The notes under the pieces: generated by a model | The model's input: only the letters and a program-made list of their open reading frames with translations | Databases searched by the model: none | Told to the model about the DNA's origin: nothing | DNA from: Candidatus Saccharimonadota bacterium | GTDB lineage: Bacteria > Patescibacteriota > Saccharimonadia > Saccharimonadales > Saccharimonadaceae | NCBI GenBank assembly: GCA_017545485.1 | Contig: JAFWMY010000014.1 | Coordinates: 1 to 64,000 of the forward strand | DNA: 64,000 bases | Reading direction: 5' to 3' | Translations under genes and position numbers: made by a program | Part shown: piece by piece, positions 43,732-52,600 of the stretch | Numbering within the stretch: the stretch's first letter is position 1 | How the letters are laid out: each line of letters starts with the position of its first letter

Positions 43732-43756
43732 ATTTTATCATAAATTGTGATAGAAT
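43732..43756. promoter_or_regulatory. Divergent promoters for tRNA-Ala(GGC) and trpS
   Basis: Minus strand: TGA-TAAAAT (43740 to 43732), eight bases from the tRNA. Plus strand: TGA-TAGAAT (43748-43756), six bases from the trpS ATG. Both fit in 39 bases. Confidence 0.65.
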
Positions 43757-43762
43757 TGAAGT

Positions 43763-44773
43763 ATGAAAACAATTTTAACTGGTATTAGAGCAAATTCAGA
43801 ATTAACACTTGGTAATTATTTGGGAGCCTTACTTCCGATGGTGAGACTGGCTAATAAACATTCTGAAAAAATGAATGTCAATATTTTTGTGCCAGATTTA
43901 CATTCTATTATTGCTGATATAGATGGTAATTTGCAGAAGAATATTATTCGTACCATTAAATATTATTTGGCAGCTGGGCTAAAAATCAATCCAAATGTCC
44001 ATATTTATCGTCAGTCTTATGTACCTGCGCATTCTGAACTTTGTTGGATTTTAAACTGCATTGCTACAATGGGCGAAGCCTCGCGGATGACACAGTACAA
44101 GGAAAAAAGCGATGGACGCGATTCTTGCAACGTCGGAATCTTTGATTACCCAATTCTAATGGCAGCAGATATTTTACTTTATTCTGCTGAATACGTACCA
44201 ATCGGTGAAGATCAATTCCAGCATATTGAACTAACGCGTAATCTTGCGATGCGCTTTAATAACCGTTTTGGCGAAATATTTACTGTGCCAGTGAAAACTG
44301 CTGAACAAGTTGAATTTATGGGAATTTCTGATGGTGTACGGATTCGTGATTTATTAAATCCTGAGAAAAAGATGAGTAAATCTACGGCAGCTGAAAATTC
44401 TAAGATAATGTTAGATGACGATCCTGAACTAGCCAAGAAAAAGATTATGAGTGCTACAACTGATTCTCTTGGTAAAATTAAATATGACATGTTTAACCAG
44501 CCTGGCATTTCTAATTTACTTACTATTGATGCTTTGGTAACGGATACGCCTTTACAGGATGTTATCAGCACTTGGGCGGGTGAAACAAAGTATGGTGATT
44601 TAAAGAAGAAAGTTGGTGCAGATGTGGCAACAATGCTATCTGAATTCCAAAATAGACTAAAAGATATCCAAGATGATGAAATATTTGCCTTGTTTGATTT
44701 AGGTGAAAAATATGCCAACGAAGTGGCAAATGCTAAACTAAGAGAGGCGCAAAAAGCGTTTGGGCTACGCTAG
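43763..44773 (+). CDS. trpS: Tryptophanyl-tRNA synthetase
   Basis: Class I enzyme charging tRNA-Trp. The HIGH-equivalent is TLGNYLGA near residue 15 and KMSKS lies near residue 207 (NPEKKMSKSTAAE). The family motif for Trp binding, GEDQFQHIELTR, is present. The 336-residue length is normal. The ATG lies six bases after a TAGAAT -10 box. Confidence 0.96.
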   Translation: MKTILTGIRANSELTLGNYLGALLPMVRLANKHSEKMNVNIFVPDLHSIIADIDGNLQKNIIRTIKYYLAAGLKINPNVHIYRQSYVPAHSELCWILNCIATMGEASRMTQYKEKSDGRDSCNVGIFDYPILMAADILLYSAEYVPIGEDQFQHIELTRNLAMRFNNRFGEIFTVPVKTAEQVEFMGISDGVRIRDLLNPEKKMSKSTAAENSKIMLDDDPELAKKKIMSATTDSLGKIKYDMFNQPGISNLLTIDALVTDTPLQDVISTWAGETKYGDLKKKVGADVATMLSEFQNRLKDIQDDEIFALFDLGEKYANEVANAKLREAQKAFGLR

Positions 44774-44782
44774 CGAAGAGCT

Positions 44783-45703
44783 ATGATAAGGACTGGTAAA
44801 AAGTTTAGCAAACCAGCAATGTCGCGGGTGATAAACGGGGACACTGTTTTGCCCGAAGAAGATAAGCCTGCCGAAAAAATCCGTCTTGACCTTTTGATGA
44901 AAGATATTTACAAAAGTTACAATCGCTCTACTTTACAAAAATTTATTGAAAATGGTTTTGTTACGGTGGATGGTATTCTCGTCACTAAATCAAATACTAA
45001 ATTTGAGCCAGGCGTAAAAATTGATTTAAAAGTGTCCGAGGAATTAAAAAATTCAGATATTGTGCCCGAAGTCGTTTATGAAGATGAAAATGTTTTGGTC
45101 GTGAATAAACCGTCCGGTCTCCTTAGTGAGGCAAAAGGTGAATATTGTCCTGAACGAACTTTGGCGGATTTTGGTTTTGTTGCGCATCGGTTAGATAGAG
45201 ATACTTCAGGGGTGATGATTTTGGCAAAAAATGAGGAAACTTTACATTTTTTAAAAAAACAGTTTTTAAAACGAACTGTTCATAAGACTTATTATGCTGT
45301 AGTAAAAGGTGTTCCGAAACATGAGTTAGCTAAGATAGATTTGCCTCTTATAAGGAATATTAATCGTCCGACGACTTTTAGAGTTGATGCTAATGGAAAA
45401 GAATCTGAAACGTTTTTTAGGCTACTTAAAACTAATGGGGATTATTCTTTGGTTGAGTTAAAGCCAACAACTGGGCGTACGCATCAATTGAGGGTGCATA
45501 TGAACTATTTAGGACATCCTATCGTCGGTGATGTCGTGTACGGTGGGGAAAAGGCTGATAGATTATATTTGCATGCTGGAGAGTTGGAGATTACTTTACC
45601 AGGTGGAGAAAGACGGGTTTTTCGGGTGGCACGGCCAAGAAAATTTGATTTAATGGTGAAAGATAAAAGCGCGGATGAAAGTTCCGAAAATAAGGGGGAA
45701 TAG
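44783..45703 (+). CDS. RluA-family pseudouridine synthase
   Basis: The 306-residue protein has an S4 RNA-binding domain (about 30-90, RLDLLMKDIYKSYNRSTLQKFIENG) and an RluA catalytic domain with the active-site Asp in HRLDRDTSG and the conserved KTYYAVVKG and TGRTHQLRVHM stretches. It isomerises uridines in rRNA or tRNA; whether it is RluC-, RluD- or another type cannot be told. It starts nine bases after trpS and its stop overlaps the next GTG start. Confidence 0.93.
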   Translation: MIRTGKKFSKPAMSRVINGDTVLPEEDKPAEKIRLDLLMKDIYKSYNRSTLQKFIENGFVTVDGILVTKSNTKFEPGVKIDLKVSEELKNSDIVPEVVYEDENVLVVNKPSGLLSEAKGEYCPERTLADFGFVAHRLDRDTSGVMILAKNEETLHFLKKQFLKRTVHKTYYAVVKGVPKHELAKIDLPLIRNINRPTTFRVDANGKESETFFRLLKTNGDYSLVELKPTTGRTHQLRVHMNYLGHPIVGDVVYGGEKADRLYLHAGELEITLPGGERRVFRVARPRKFDLMVKDKSADESSENKGE

Positions 45704-46365
45704 TGTTTTTTGACGATATTAATGACTTAAAAAATATTGCAAAAAAATGTGAAACTGCGATTTTCGTAGTCCCTAATGATATGAAGATAACTTTTAAAAA
45801 TGCTATCCTTTTGGAGCCTGATAGCAAGTCGGTGATTACCATAGATCAAGTTCGCGATGTTATTAAAAATATTTCCGTTAAACAGACTGAAGAGCGGTTT
45901 GTTATTATACGTCCGGCTGATATGTTGGGTGAAGCGGCTGCTAATGCTTTTTTGAAAAATTTGGAGCAGCCAAATCAGAATGTCCATTTTGTCTTAATAA
46001 CTGCTAATCCAACGAGACTGCTTAGTACTATTTTAAGTCGTGCGCAAATTTATTATCTTAAAACAAATTATGATCCTCGTTCAGCTATTGTTGCTTCTGA
46101 TAAGGTAAAAAGATTTGCAAAACAGTTGTTAGCTGCACGCTCTACTGAAGTATTAGTAATCGCAGATGAAATTTGTAAGAAAAAAGAGGGTGTCAGGAGT
46201 TTCGCTCTGGACGTGATTGGTGCTGCGATTGAAATGCTTTATAAAACTTACTTTATCACTTCTAAAGATGTTTTTTTAGCTAAGTTACCTAAATTTTTAG
46301 CTGCATATGATGGTATTTTGCAAAATGGACATGTAAAACTCCAAATTGTCGCCAATTTGTGTTAA
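45703..46365 (+). CDS. holB: DNA polymerase III delta'-like clamp-loader subunit, short form
   Basis: The 220-residue protein matches the delta'/gamma family in ADMLGEAAANAFLKNLEQPN and TRLLSTILSRAQIYYL (sensor 1 and SRC-like region). There is no Walker A loop, and the N-terminal portion is much shorter than in the usual 300-350-residue delta'. It would hold the clamp loader together without binding ATP. The GTG start is set by AAGGGGG at 45692-45698, four bases upstream. Its stop TAA (46363-46365) begins the -10 box of the next gene. Confidence 0.8.
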   Translation: MFFDDINDLKNIAKKCETAIFVVPNDMKITFKNAILLEPDSKSVITIDQVRDVIKNISVKQTEERFVIIRPADMLGEAAANAFLKNLEQPNQNVHFVLITANPTRLLSTILSRAQIYYLKTNYDPRSAIVASDKVKRFAKQLLAARSTEVLVIADEICKKKEGVRSFALDVIGAAIEMLYKTYFITSKDVFLAKLPKFLAAYDGILQNGHVKLQIVANLC

Positions 46366-46368
46366 AAT
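46360..46368 (+). promoter_or_regulatory. Extended -10 of the TPR gene, fused to a stop codon
   Basis: TGT-TAAAAT, hexamer at 46363-46368; its first three bases are the holB stop codon. Six bases remain to the ATG at 46375. Confidence 0.7.
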
Positions 46369-46374
46369 ATATTT

Positions 46375-47154
46375 ATGATTGCGATTTTCGCTATTATTGT
46401 TTTTACGGCTTTCCTTTGCTTCTTTTTCCCGTTAAATATTATAAAACGCGAGAAAAAAGAAGAAAAATCGCCAAAGTACAATACTCAGATGAAGAAGCTT
46501 TGGCAAATTGCCCAGACTGCTATGAAAGAGAGAAAACCTTTCCGGGCAGAGAAAGCACTTCTTACTATTTTGAAGTTTGATGAAAAAAATGCTGCGGCGT
46601 ATAACCGATTAGGTATTTTGTATGCTAAAGGGAAAAAATACGATGAAGCTGTAGAATGCTTTGAAATTGCACAATCTTTAGATAATAATCCAGCTTCTAT
46701 TCATAATGTTGGGCTAATTTATCTAGAGACAGGGGCTTACGAAAAAGCAGAAATGGCTTTCTTGCAAGCGATTGAACTAGAAGGCGATGTTCCTTCACGC
46801 TACATTGCGTTGGCTAAGGCTGAAGAAAAATTAGGCATGCCTAAAAAGGCAGTAGATGCTTTAGAGAATGCATATGAATTGGATCCAAAAGTGTCTACTT
46901 TGCGAGACATATTGGCTATTTATGAAGAATCTGGCGATACAGAGGCTGCTACTGCTACTTCAGCTCGTATTGAGGTCCAAATAACAAAAGATAATTTAGC
47001 TAAGAAACGACGTAGCACGAATAAAACATCTCGTAAGATGATGAATACAAAGACTGTTAAACCTAAGACTGCGAAGATGGTTACTAAGACAAAGACTTCG
47101 TCGCATGGTGTTCCGCGTATTGTTAAACCTCATGTTGGACGGAAGAGGATTTAG
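46375..47154 (+). CDS. Membrane-anchored tetratricopeptide-repeat protein
   Basis: The 259-residue protein has an N-terminal TM helix (about 1-22), a basic linker, about four TPR units (about 38-190; for example AAAYNRLGILYAKGKKYDEA and ASIHNVGLIYLETGAYEKA) and a strongly basic Lys/Thr-rich tail of about 50 residues. The TPR part faces the cytoplasm if the N-terminal helix is an uncleaved anchor with its C-terminal side in. It likely scaffolds other proteins; partners are unknown. Confidence 0.82.
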   Translation: MIAIFAIIVFTAFLCFFFPLNIIKREKKEEKSPKYNTQMKKLWQIAQTAMKERKPFRAEKALLTILKFDEKNAAAYNRLGILYAKGKKYDEAVECFEIAQSLDNNPASIHNVGLIYLETGAYEKAEMAFLQAIELEGDVPSRYIALAKAEEKLGMPKKAVDALENAYELDPKVSTLRDILAIYEESGDTEAATATSARIEVQITKDNLAKKRRSTNKTSRKMMNTKTVKPKTAKMVTKTKTSSHGVPRIVKPHVGRKRI

Positions 47155-47190
47155 TTTTAACTCTAAAATAGAGTTCATTGCTTTTTTATA

Positions 47191-47215
47191 GAAAAAATCC
47201 GACCTAATGGTCAGA
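47191..47215 (-). terminator. Terminator of tRNA-Tyr
   Basis: On the minus strand TCTGACC pairs with GGTCGGA around ATTA, followed by a run of T. Confidence 0.75.
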
Positions 47216-47224
47216 TATTTTCTA

Positions 47225-47309
47225 TGGTGCTGGAAGTAGGACTCGAACCTACGAAGGCCGAAGCCGGGAGATTTACAGTCTCCTGTCATTGCCACTAGAC
47301 GATTCCAGC
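47225..47309 (-). tRNA. tRNA-Tyr (anticodon GTA)
   Basis: An 85-base tRNA with a long variable arm and encoded CCA. The anticodon loop is CTGTAAA within GGAGA/TCTCC. The acceptor is GCTGGAA/TTCCAGC. TATAAT (47319-47324, minus strand) ends nine bases before the first G. Confidence 0.95.
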
Positions 47310-47318
47310 AGTGTTTTT

Positions 47319-47324
47319 ATTATA
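47319..47324 (-). promoter_or_regulatory. -10 box of tRNA-Tyr
   Basis: TATAAT on the minus strand, nine bases before the tRNA 5' end. The spacer resembles that of tRNA-Ala(GGC): both contain AAAAACAC. Confidence 0.65.
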
Positions 47325-47377
47325 TATTATTTTTGCTGATAAATCAACCGAAAACAGTTTATTTTTATTTATTTATA

Positions 47378-47386
47378 TGATAAAAT
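47378..47386 (+). promoter_or_regulatory. Extended -10 of tRNA-Thr(GGT)
   Basis: TGA-TAAAAT, hexamer at 47381-47386, eight bases before the tRNA 5' end. Confidence 0.7.
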
Positions 47387-47394
47387 TGTTTCAT

Positions 47395-47470
47395 GCCTTC
47401 TTAGCTCAGTTGGTAGAGCGCATCCATGGTAAGGATGAGGTCACCAGTTCAAACCTGGTAGAAGGCTCCA
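47395..47470 (+). tRNA. tRNA-Thr (anticodon GGT)
   Basis: A 76-base cloverleaf with encoded CCA. The anticodon loop is ATGGTAA within CATCC/GGATG; the acceptor is GCCTTCT/AGAAGGC. Seven T residues follow immediately, then a bidirectional hairpin. Confidence 0.96.
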
Positions 47471-47484
47471 TTTTTTTGCAACAA

Positions 47485-47511
47485 AAAATCCCGCTTTAAA
47501 AGCGGGATTTT
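47485..47511. terminator. Bidirectional terminator between tRNA-Thr(GGT) and the DUF5684-like gene
   Basis: AAAATCCCGCTTT and AAAGCGGGATTTT form a 13-bp stem with a single-base gap; T-runs lie on both strands. Confidence 0.85.
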
Positions 47512-47515
47512 AGAC

Positions 47516-48064
47516 TTAGTTCTTTTTTAGATTTTTTCTATCATATTTTGCTTTACCGAAGCCGAGAATTAACCAGCAGATGTTTGGGAAGAAGAAAGTA
47601 AGAATTGCGAACCCAATGCCTTTGCCGAATACTTTTGCTAAGCGATACACATAAATAATAGCTGCAACGAGGTTAATTATGCTTATCATAACTATTGCGA
47701 TTAGCGTCATCGGATGATTAATATAGTTATAGTTCATAATTTGTTCTTCTGTCATTGTGCCTAGGTTGTATCCGTCAAAGACCATCATAATACTGGCACA
47801 GATTGACATAAATATTAAATACCAGAACCAACTTTTCATTTTTACAATCTTAAACATGATGTATAGATTGTAAATTGGAATTAATGATTTCCATCCTTTT
47901 TCGCCTGCTTTAACAAATATTTTCCAGCTTGCAATTATAAATAATATATAAATTATTAATGTTGCCACAAAAAAGAATATCATTGTGGACCCAACTATGC
48001 CTCCGAGGAATGCGGCTCCAGTTGGTGTCATGCCACTTAAGCTTGTTGAGAGTGAATTGCCCAT
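47516..48064 (-). CDS. Polytopic membrane protein (DUF5684-like)
   Basis: A 182-residue protein with four to five hydrophobic helices. The segment SWKIFVKAGEKGWKSLIPIYNLYIMFKIV is typical of a family of small membrane proteins annotated as DUF5684, of unknown function and sometimes found near signal peptidases. A GAAAGG ribosome-binding site lies five bases before the ATG, with TGT-TATAAT (48090-48098, minus strand) upstream. It ends at the terminator shared with tRNA-Thr(GGT). Confidence 0.75.
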   Translation of the reverse strand: MGNSLSTSLSGMTPTGAAFLGGIVGSTMIFFFVATLIIYILFIIASWKIFVKAGEKGWKSLIPIYNLYIMFKIVKMKSWFWYLIFMSICASIMMVFDGYNLGTMTEEQIMNYNYINHPMTLIAIVMISIINLVAAIIYVYRLAKVFGKGIGFAILTFFFPNICWLILGFGKAKYDRKNLKKN

Positions 48065-48089
48065 TTTTTCCTTTCATTAATTTACCATA

Positions 48090-48098
48090 ATTATAACA
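48090..48098 (-). promoter_or_regulatory. Promoter of the DUF5684-like gene (extended -10)
   Basis: TGT-TATAAT on the minus strand; the leader to the ATG is about 20 bases and holds GAAAGG. Confidence 0.6.
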
Positions 48099-48118
48099 TA
48101 CTTATGGTTTTTAAGTGT

Positions 48119-48760
48119 TTAGTGATTTGGATTGTTTTCTAAATGATGGTGATGATGTTTGGAAATGCGAGGAAAAATAAACTCTAAGCCAACTTTTAGA
48201 ATAATTATTGCGATTATAATACTGACATATGATTCAATGTTGATACCCCATATTAAATAAATTATTGCTGAAACCAAGACCGCTACCGATATCCAGGCGT
48301 CATTTAGTGTTTCTGTGCCTGATGCAGCTAAGACGTTAGATTTTACTGTTTTGCCTGTAGTTTTAAGATAAAGAGCTAATAAGCATTTTGCAATGATACT
48401 TGCTATTAATACTATAATTGTCGGGATAGAGTATTCTACTTCTTCTGGAGTGATGATGTTTTTTAGCGATGCTACTATAATCTCTATTCCTATTGCGATG
48501 ATTATTATTGCGATAATTACTGTTGTGACTCTTTCAATTTTTTGACGATATTTTGTAAATTTATGATTGGTGGCTAGTTTTTCGCTAACTATGATGATTA
48601 ATCCGGAAATTGAGTCAATCAAGCTGTGAATTGCATCGGAAGCGATGGCTAGTGAGTTTGAAATAATTCCAACTATAATGTTAAACAATGCAAGAAGAAA
48701 GTTTATGAGAATAAAAACATACCCAGATTTAACAATTGTTTTTGAACGATCTTTGTTCAT
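48119..48760 (-). CDS. Cation diffusion facilitator transporter, short form with His tail
   Basis: The 213-residue protein shows the CDF membrane domain: SLAIASDAIHSLIDS in TM2 carries the first metal-site Asp residues and TETLNDAWISVAV in TM5 the second pair. Families usually have about 300 residues with a cytoplasmic ferredoxin-like domain; here that domain is missing and the protein ends in KHHHHHLENNPNH, a metal-binding-like tail. It would export a divalent metal such as zinc, iron or manganese using the proton gradient. TGC-TACAAT ends six bases before the ATG. Confidence 0.85.
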   Translation of the reverse strand: MNKDRSKTIVKSGYVFILINFLLALFNIIVGIISNSLAIASDAIHSLIDSISGLIIIVSEKLATNHKFTKYRQKIERVTTVIIAIIIIAIGIEIIVASLKNIITPEEVEYSIPTIIVLIASIIAKCLLALYLKTTGKTVKSNVLAASGTETLNDAWISVAVLVSAIIYLIWGINIESYVSIIIAIIILKVGLEFIFPRISKHHHHHLENNPNH

Positions 48761-48766
48761 GTTTTT

Positions 48767-48790
48767 ATTGTAGCATAAATAGTGTATAAT
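48767..48790. promoter_or_regulatory. Divergent promoters for the CDF transporter and rubrerythrin
   Basis: Minus strand: TGC-TACAAT (48775 to 48767), six bases from the CDF start codon (leaderless type). Plus strand: TATAAT at 48785-48790, leading to a leader with AAGGAG. Confidence 0.6.
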
Positions 48791-48812
48791 AGTTTTTAAT
48801 AAGGAGAATTGT

Positions 48813-49358
48813 ATGAAAACTAAGTATGAGGGAACTAAAACTGAAGAAAACTTAAAGGCTGCTTTTGCGGGAGAAAGTCAAGCTAGAAACAAATATGATT
48901 ATTTTGCTTCTCAAGCAAAAAAAGATGGCTATGAACAAATTTCCGCTATATTTGCAGAGACTGCTTTGAATGAAAAAGAACATGCAAAAATGTGGTTTAA
49001 GGAACTGCATGGTGGCTCTGTGGAACCAACTGATGTGAATTTGGAGGCCGCAGCAGATGGCGAAAACTATGAATGGACTGATATGTATGCCGGTTTTGCG
49101 AAGACTGCTCGTGAAGAAGGATTTGAAGAATTAGCCGTAAAATTTGAGCAAGTTGGCGAAATTGAAAAACATCATGAAGAAAGATACCGTAAACTTCTTG
49201 AGAATGTAAAGGAAAAGAAAGTATTTTCTAAGGATGGCGACGCAATTTGGATTTGTCGGAATTGTGGACATATTGTAATTGGGAAAAAGGCGCCTGAGAT
49301 TTGTCCAGTTTGTGCTCATCCTCAATCGTATTTTGAAATAAAAGCCGAAAACTATTAA
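48813..49358 (+). CDS. Rubrerythrin
   Basis: A 181-residue non-heme iron protein that reduces hydrogen peroxide in anaerobes and microaerobes. The N-terminal four-helix bundle has the diiron ligands in [23 protein letters not shown] and [10 protein letters not shown]. The C-terminal rubredoxin-like domain keeps both pairs, ICRNCGH and CPVCAHP. AAGGAG lies six bases upstream of the ATG. It is next to a metal transporter gene. Confidence 0.95.
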   Translation: MKTKYEGTKTEENLKAAFAGESQARNKYDYFASQAKKDGYEQISAIFAETALNEKEHAKMWFKELHGGSVEPTDVNLEAAADGENYEWTDMYAGFAKTAREEGFEELAVKFEQVGEIEKHHEERYRKLLENVKEKKVFSKDGDAIWICRNCGHIVIGKKAPEICPVCAHPQSYFEIKAENY

Positions 49359-49386
49359 AAAATTAGCCCTTCGGGGCTATTTTTTT
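49357..49386. terminator. Terminator shared by rubrerythrin and tRNA-Thr(TGT)
   Basis: TAGCCC (49364-49369) pairs with GGGCTA (49374-49379) around TTCG; T-runs lie on both strands. Confidence 0.8.
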
Positions 49387-49387
49387 A

Positions 49388-49463
49388 TGGAGCCGTGAGC
49401 CAGGCTTGAACTGGCGACCTGCCGCTTACAAGGCGGCTGCTCTACCAACTGAGCTATCACGGC
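49388..49463 (-). tRNA. tRNA-Thr (anticodon TGT)
   Basis: A 76-base cloverleaf with encoded CCA. The anticodon loop is CTTGTAA within GCCGC/GCGGC; the acceptor is GCCGTGA/TCACGGC. TGA-TATAAT (hexamer 49472-49477, minus strand) ends eight bases before the first G. Confidence 0.95.
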
Positions 49464-49471
49464 ATGTATGT

Positions 49472-49480
49472 ATTATATCA
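49472..49480 (-). promoter_or_regulatory. Extended -10 of tRNA-Thr(TGT)
   Basis: TGA-TATAAT on the minus strand, eight bases before the tRNA 5' end. Confidence 0.7.
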
Positions 49481-49591
49481 TAAAATTTGTGGAAAAAAAT
49501 TATTTTTTTATATAATTAGCACTTGCGGAATAGTAATTTTAAGATATATAATGGTTATATATAAAAACTGTGGAGTAAACAAAAGTAGATG

Positions 49592-49600
49592 TGGTATGAT
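49592..49600 (+). promoter_or_regulatory. Promoter of the giant surface protein gene
   Basis: TGG-TATGAT, hexamer at 49595-49600, with a leader of about 17 bases that includes GAGGG before the ATG at 49624. Confidence 0.6.
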
Positions 49601-49623
49601 GTGAAAACTGCGAGGGTTTTAGC

Positions 49624-52600
49624 ATGCGGTTAGCTAAACGATATAAGGAGGTTTTCTGCGTATTCTGTTTGGCTGTGATTGCTGGTATTTTTGTGAATTC
49701 TAATTCTGTGTTTGGCATTGCGAAACAGAGTACTATTTCGGTTTCTTTGCAATCTGGTACTTTAGCTTTGCAATTAGCACCTACTCCAGAAGGCGTATTC
49801 GGCGAATCTTCAAGCGCAACTATTTCTGTAACGACAGATAATTATACCGGTTATAATTTATCTCTTGTTTCTAGTAGTGGAACTAGCTTAGTAAACGCTA
49901 ATGATGTTGAGGTTGAATCAATTTCTTCTAATGTTACGGCTCAAGCGTTTGCTACTAACTCCGCTTATAATAACAAATGGGGTTTTAAACCAAGTCAATA
50001 TGTTTCTAGTTCTGGCGGAGTTGATACTGTTGTTAATAATACTGATTTTGTGCCTGCTCCTTCTGGTGACGGATTGATGATTGATAAGACTTCTGCTGCA
50101 AATAGTGTAGCAAATACGTATTCTCTTTCGTTTGGTGCTCGGGCCGATACTACTTTGCCTGCTGGATCTTATTCTGGCACTTACGTTTTAGTTGCTATTG
50201 CTAATTCTATTGTATTTAATGTCACTTATGATGATAATACTACTGACGTCGTTACAAATATGCCGACTCCAAATCCTCAAGTAACATCCATTGATGGTGG
50301 TACTCCGGTTGCAGATAGCTATGTGACGCTTTCCGATGCGGTGCCAGTGCGCAACGAGAAAAAATTTGCCGGCTGGTGTGATGTTGCTACGACTCCTGAT
50401 TCTACAACAGGTGACGATACTTGTTCTGGTACTCTTTATCAGGCAAGTGATAATTTGCCAGTTGATCAGACGGCTGGGCCGAATATTACTTTATATGCTG
50501 TTTGGGTAGATACCTTGTTCCCAATTGTTTGGAACCAAATGGGAGCTTGCACGTTTAATGGAGCAACAAATGGTAATATTACTGGTTCAGAGTGTGAAGA
50601 CTATTGGGATGTTAGATTTATTGATACTGAAGTGCCGCTATATAGTCAAGCTAATTTCAGTAAAGATTATGAAATTCATTTTACGATTGATCATTATCTT
50701 CCTAGCGAGCAGGTGGATTATTATGGATCTGAGGATAATGGTCAACAGACTTTCGTAAATGATAAGCTTGGTTCTAACGCTGGTGACAAAAAAGCTCCTG
50801 GTGTCGTCGTAAGGCGTAATGGTGGCAGTAATATAGATATTAATTCCAAATATAGTGATGCCCAAATAAGTGCTCCGCATAATTATCAACAAGTCAGTGA
50901 TGTTTCCGTCTTCAGGCTAGATGGCACTATGTATTATAGTTTGAATGGTGGTCCGCTGATTTTCCTCCAAAATCTCCCATCAAATTATAGCCAGTTCTTT
51001 GGTCTTCATACTTGGTTTGGTGCTTATCCAAGAGATGACTGCACTGGCGATGATTATGTCTGTACTAGTGCTAAACGTATTTTGCAGGGCACTTTATCTA
51101 ATATGTATATTAGGCTCGGCGAGTATTCTGATGACGACGTTCATACCATTAACTTCAAAAAGAATGATGGCACGACTGCTAATGAAACGACTTATTTAAT
51201 TAAAGATGGTGGCTCAATTACTACTTTGCCTTCCGCCCCAACTTATACTAACCACATATTCCAGGGTTGGTTTACGGCGCAAACTGGTGGTACTGAAGTA
51301 ACTACTTCTACAGTTCCGACTGCTTCGACAGATTATTATGCTCATTGGCTGGGGACAGTGGCAATTGCAGATATTACTACGACTCAAATTGCTCTTCAGC
51401 CTGGTAATTCAGAAACTATAATTATCACGAATAGTAGTGAACTCGAACCATATGAATTTAGCTCTAGTAATCCTAGCGTTGCTACGGTTAATCAGAATAC
51501 TGGTGAAGTTACGGCTGTGACAGCCGGCACGACTACTATTACAATTACTGGTACGATTTCTGGGGAAACTAAGACTGTTCCTGTAACAGTAGCTGGACAG
51601 ACATATAATGTTTATTTTGACTCGCAAGGCGGTTCTGCTGTAAGTCCAAACCCTGTAGAGGTAGGCGATGGCGGCATGATTAATCCTTTGCCTACTTCTA
51701 TCAAGGCAAACAGCGAACTTGAGGGTTGGTACACTGAGCCAAATGGTGGTGGAACTAAGTTAACGACTGCCATTGTATTTGTCTCGAATACTCCGAAACA
51801 ATACTATGCAAATTGGGTAGAACAGCATTATGTTTGTAAGCCAGCTACATCACTTCATGTTGAACCATGTACGAGAACCAGCGCTGGGTGTTCTGCGGCC
51901 GGTTATACTAACAAAGATATTACTTATGGTTCGCTTATTCAGCAGGGTGCAACTTCCTTAGTTGCCGGCAATGCTATGACTTGTGATATTAATGCAGATG
52001 GTTACTTTGATGAGGCGGATGAGAGATTCTATTATTTGACCGATGTGGGCGATAATGCTGCATTGATTTACTATAAGAGTATTAATAATAACGAAAACCT
52101 TTGGAACGATGCTTTGACGTTGCTTCCAACTTCAAGTACGACTGGTTGGACTAACCCTCATCTAGTAACATTTGGCACTGGTGATTACAATGGTAAAGTC
52201 GCAAGATATATGAGCTATAACGAGGCAAGAGCAACTTGTAATAATACTACAAATAACTTTGGTACTGGCGGGAAGTGTGTTTATATTCTTGAACAGTCCA
52301 ATTTTGCCTACACTGATATTCGTGATGGCTATTGGCTTGGAAGTACAAATAATTCAAGAGTCCATACGTCTAGTCGTGGTATTACTTCCAATTCTACTAG
52401 GAATGGTGTACGTCCTGTGATTGAGGTGCCGATGGACTATGTATCTCTTCACGTTCAAGCGCAGTTTGACATTACATTTGATCCACATAATGGTGACTCT
52501 ACCACTACTGTCACAATTGACGAGGGAGATTCACTTAGTACAAATATTCCAGCCAATCCAACTTATACTGATCATTTATTCCAAGGTTGGTTTACAGCAG

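Noticed and set aside
47311-47499. Short open frame across tRNA-Thr(GGT)
   Set aside because: It is explained by the tRNA and its terminator; no protein-like features.
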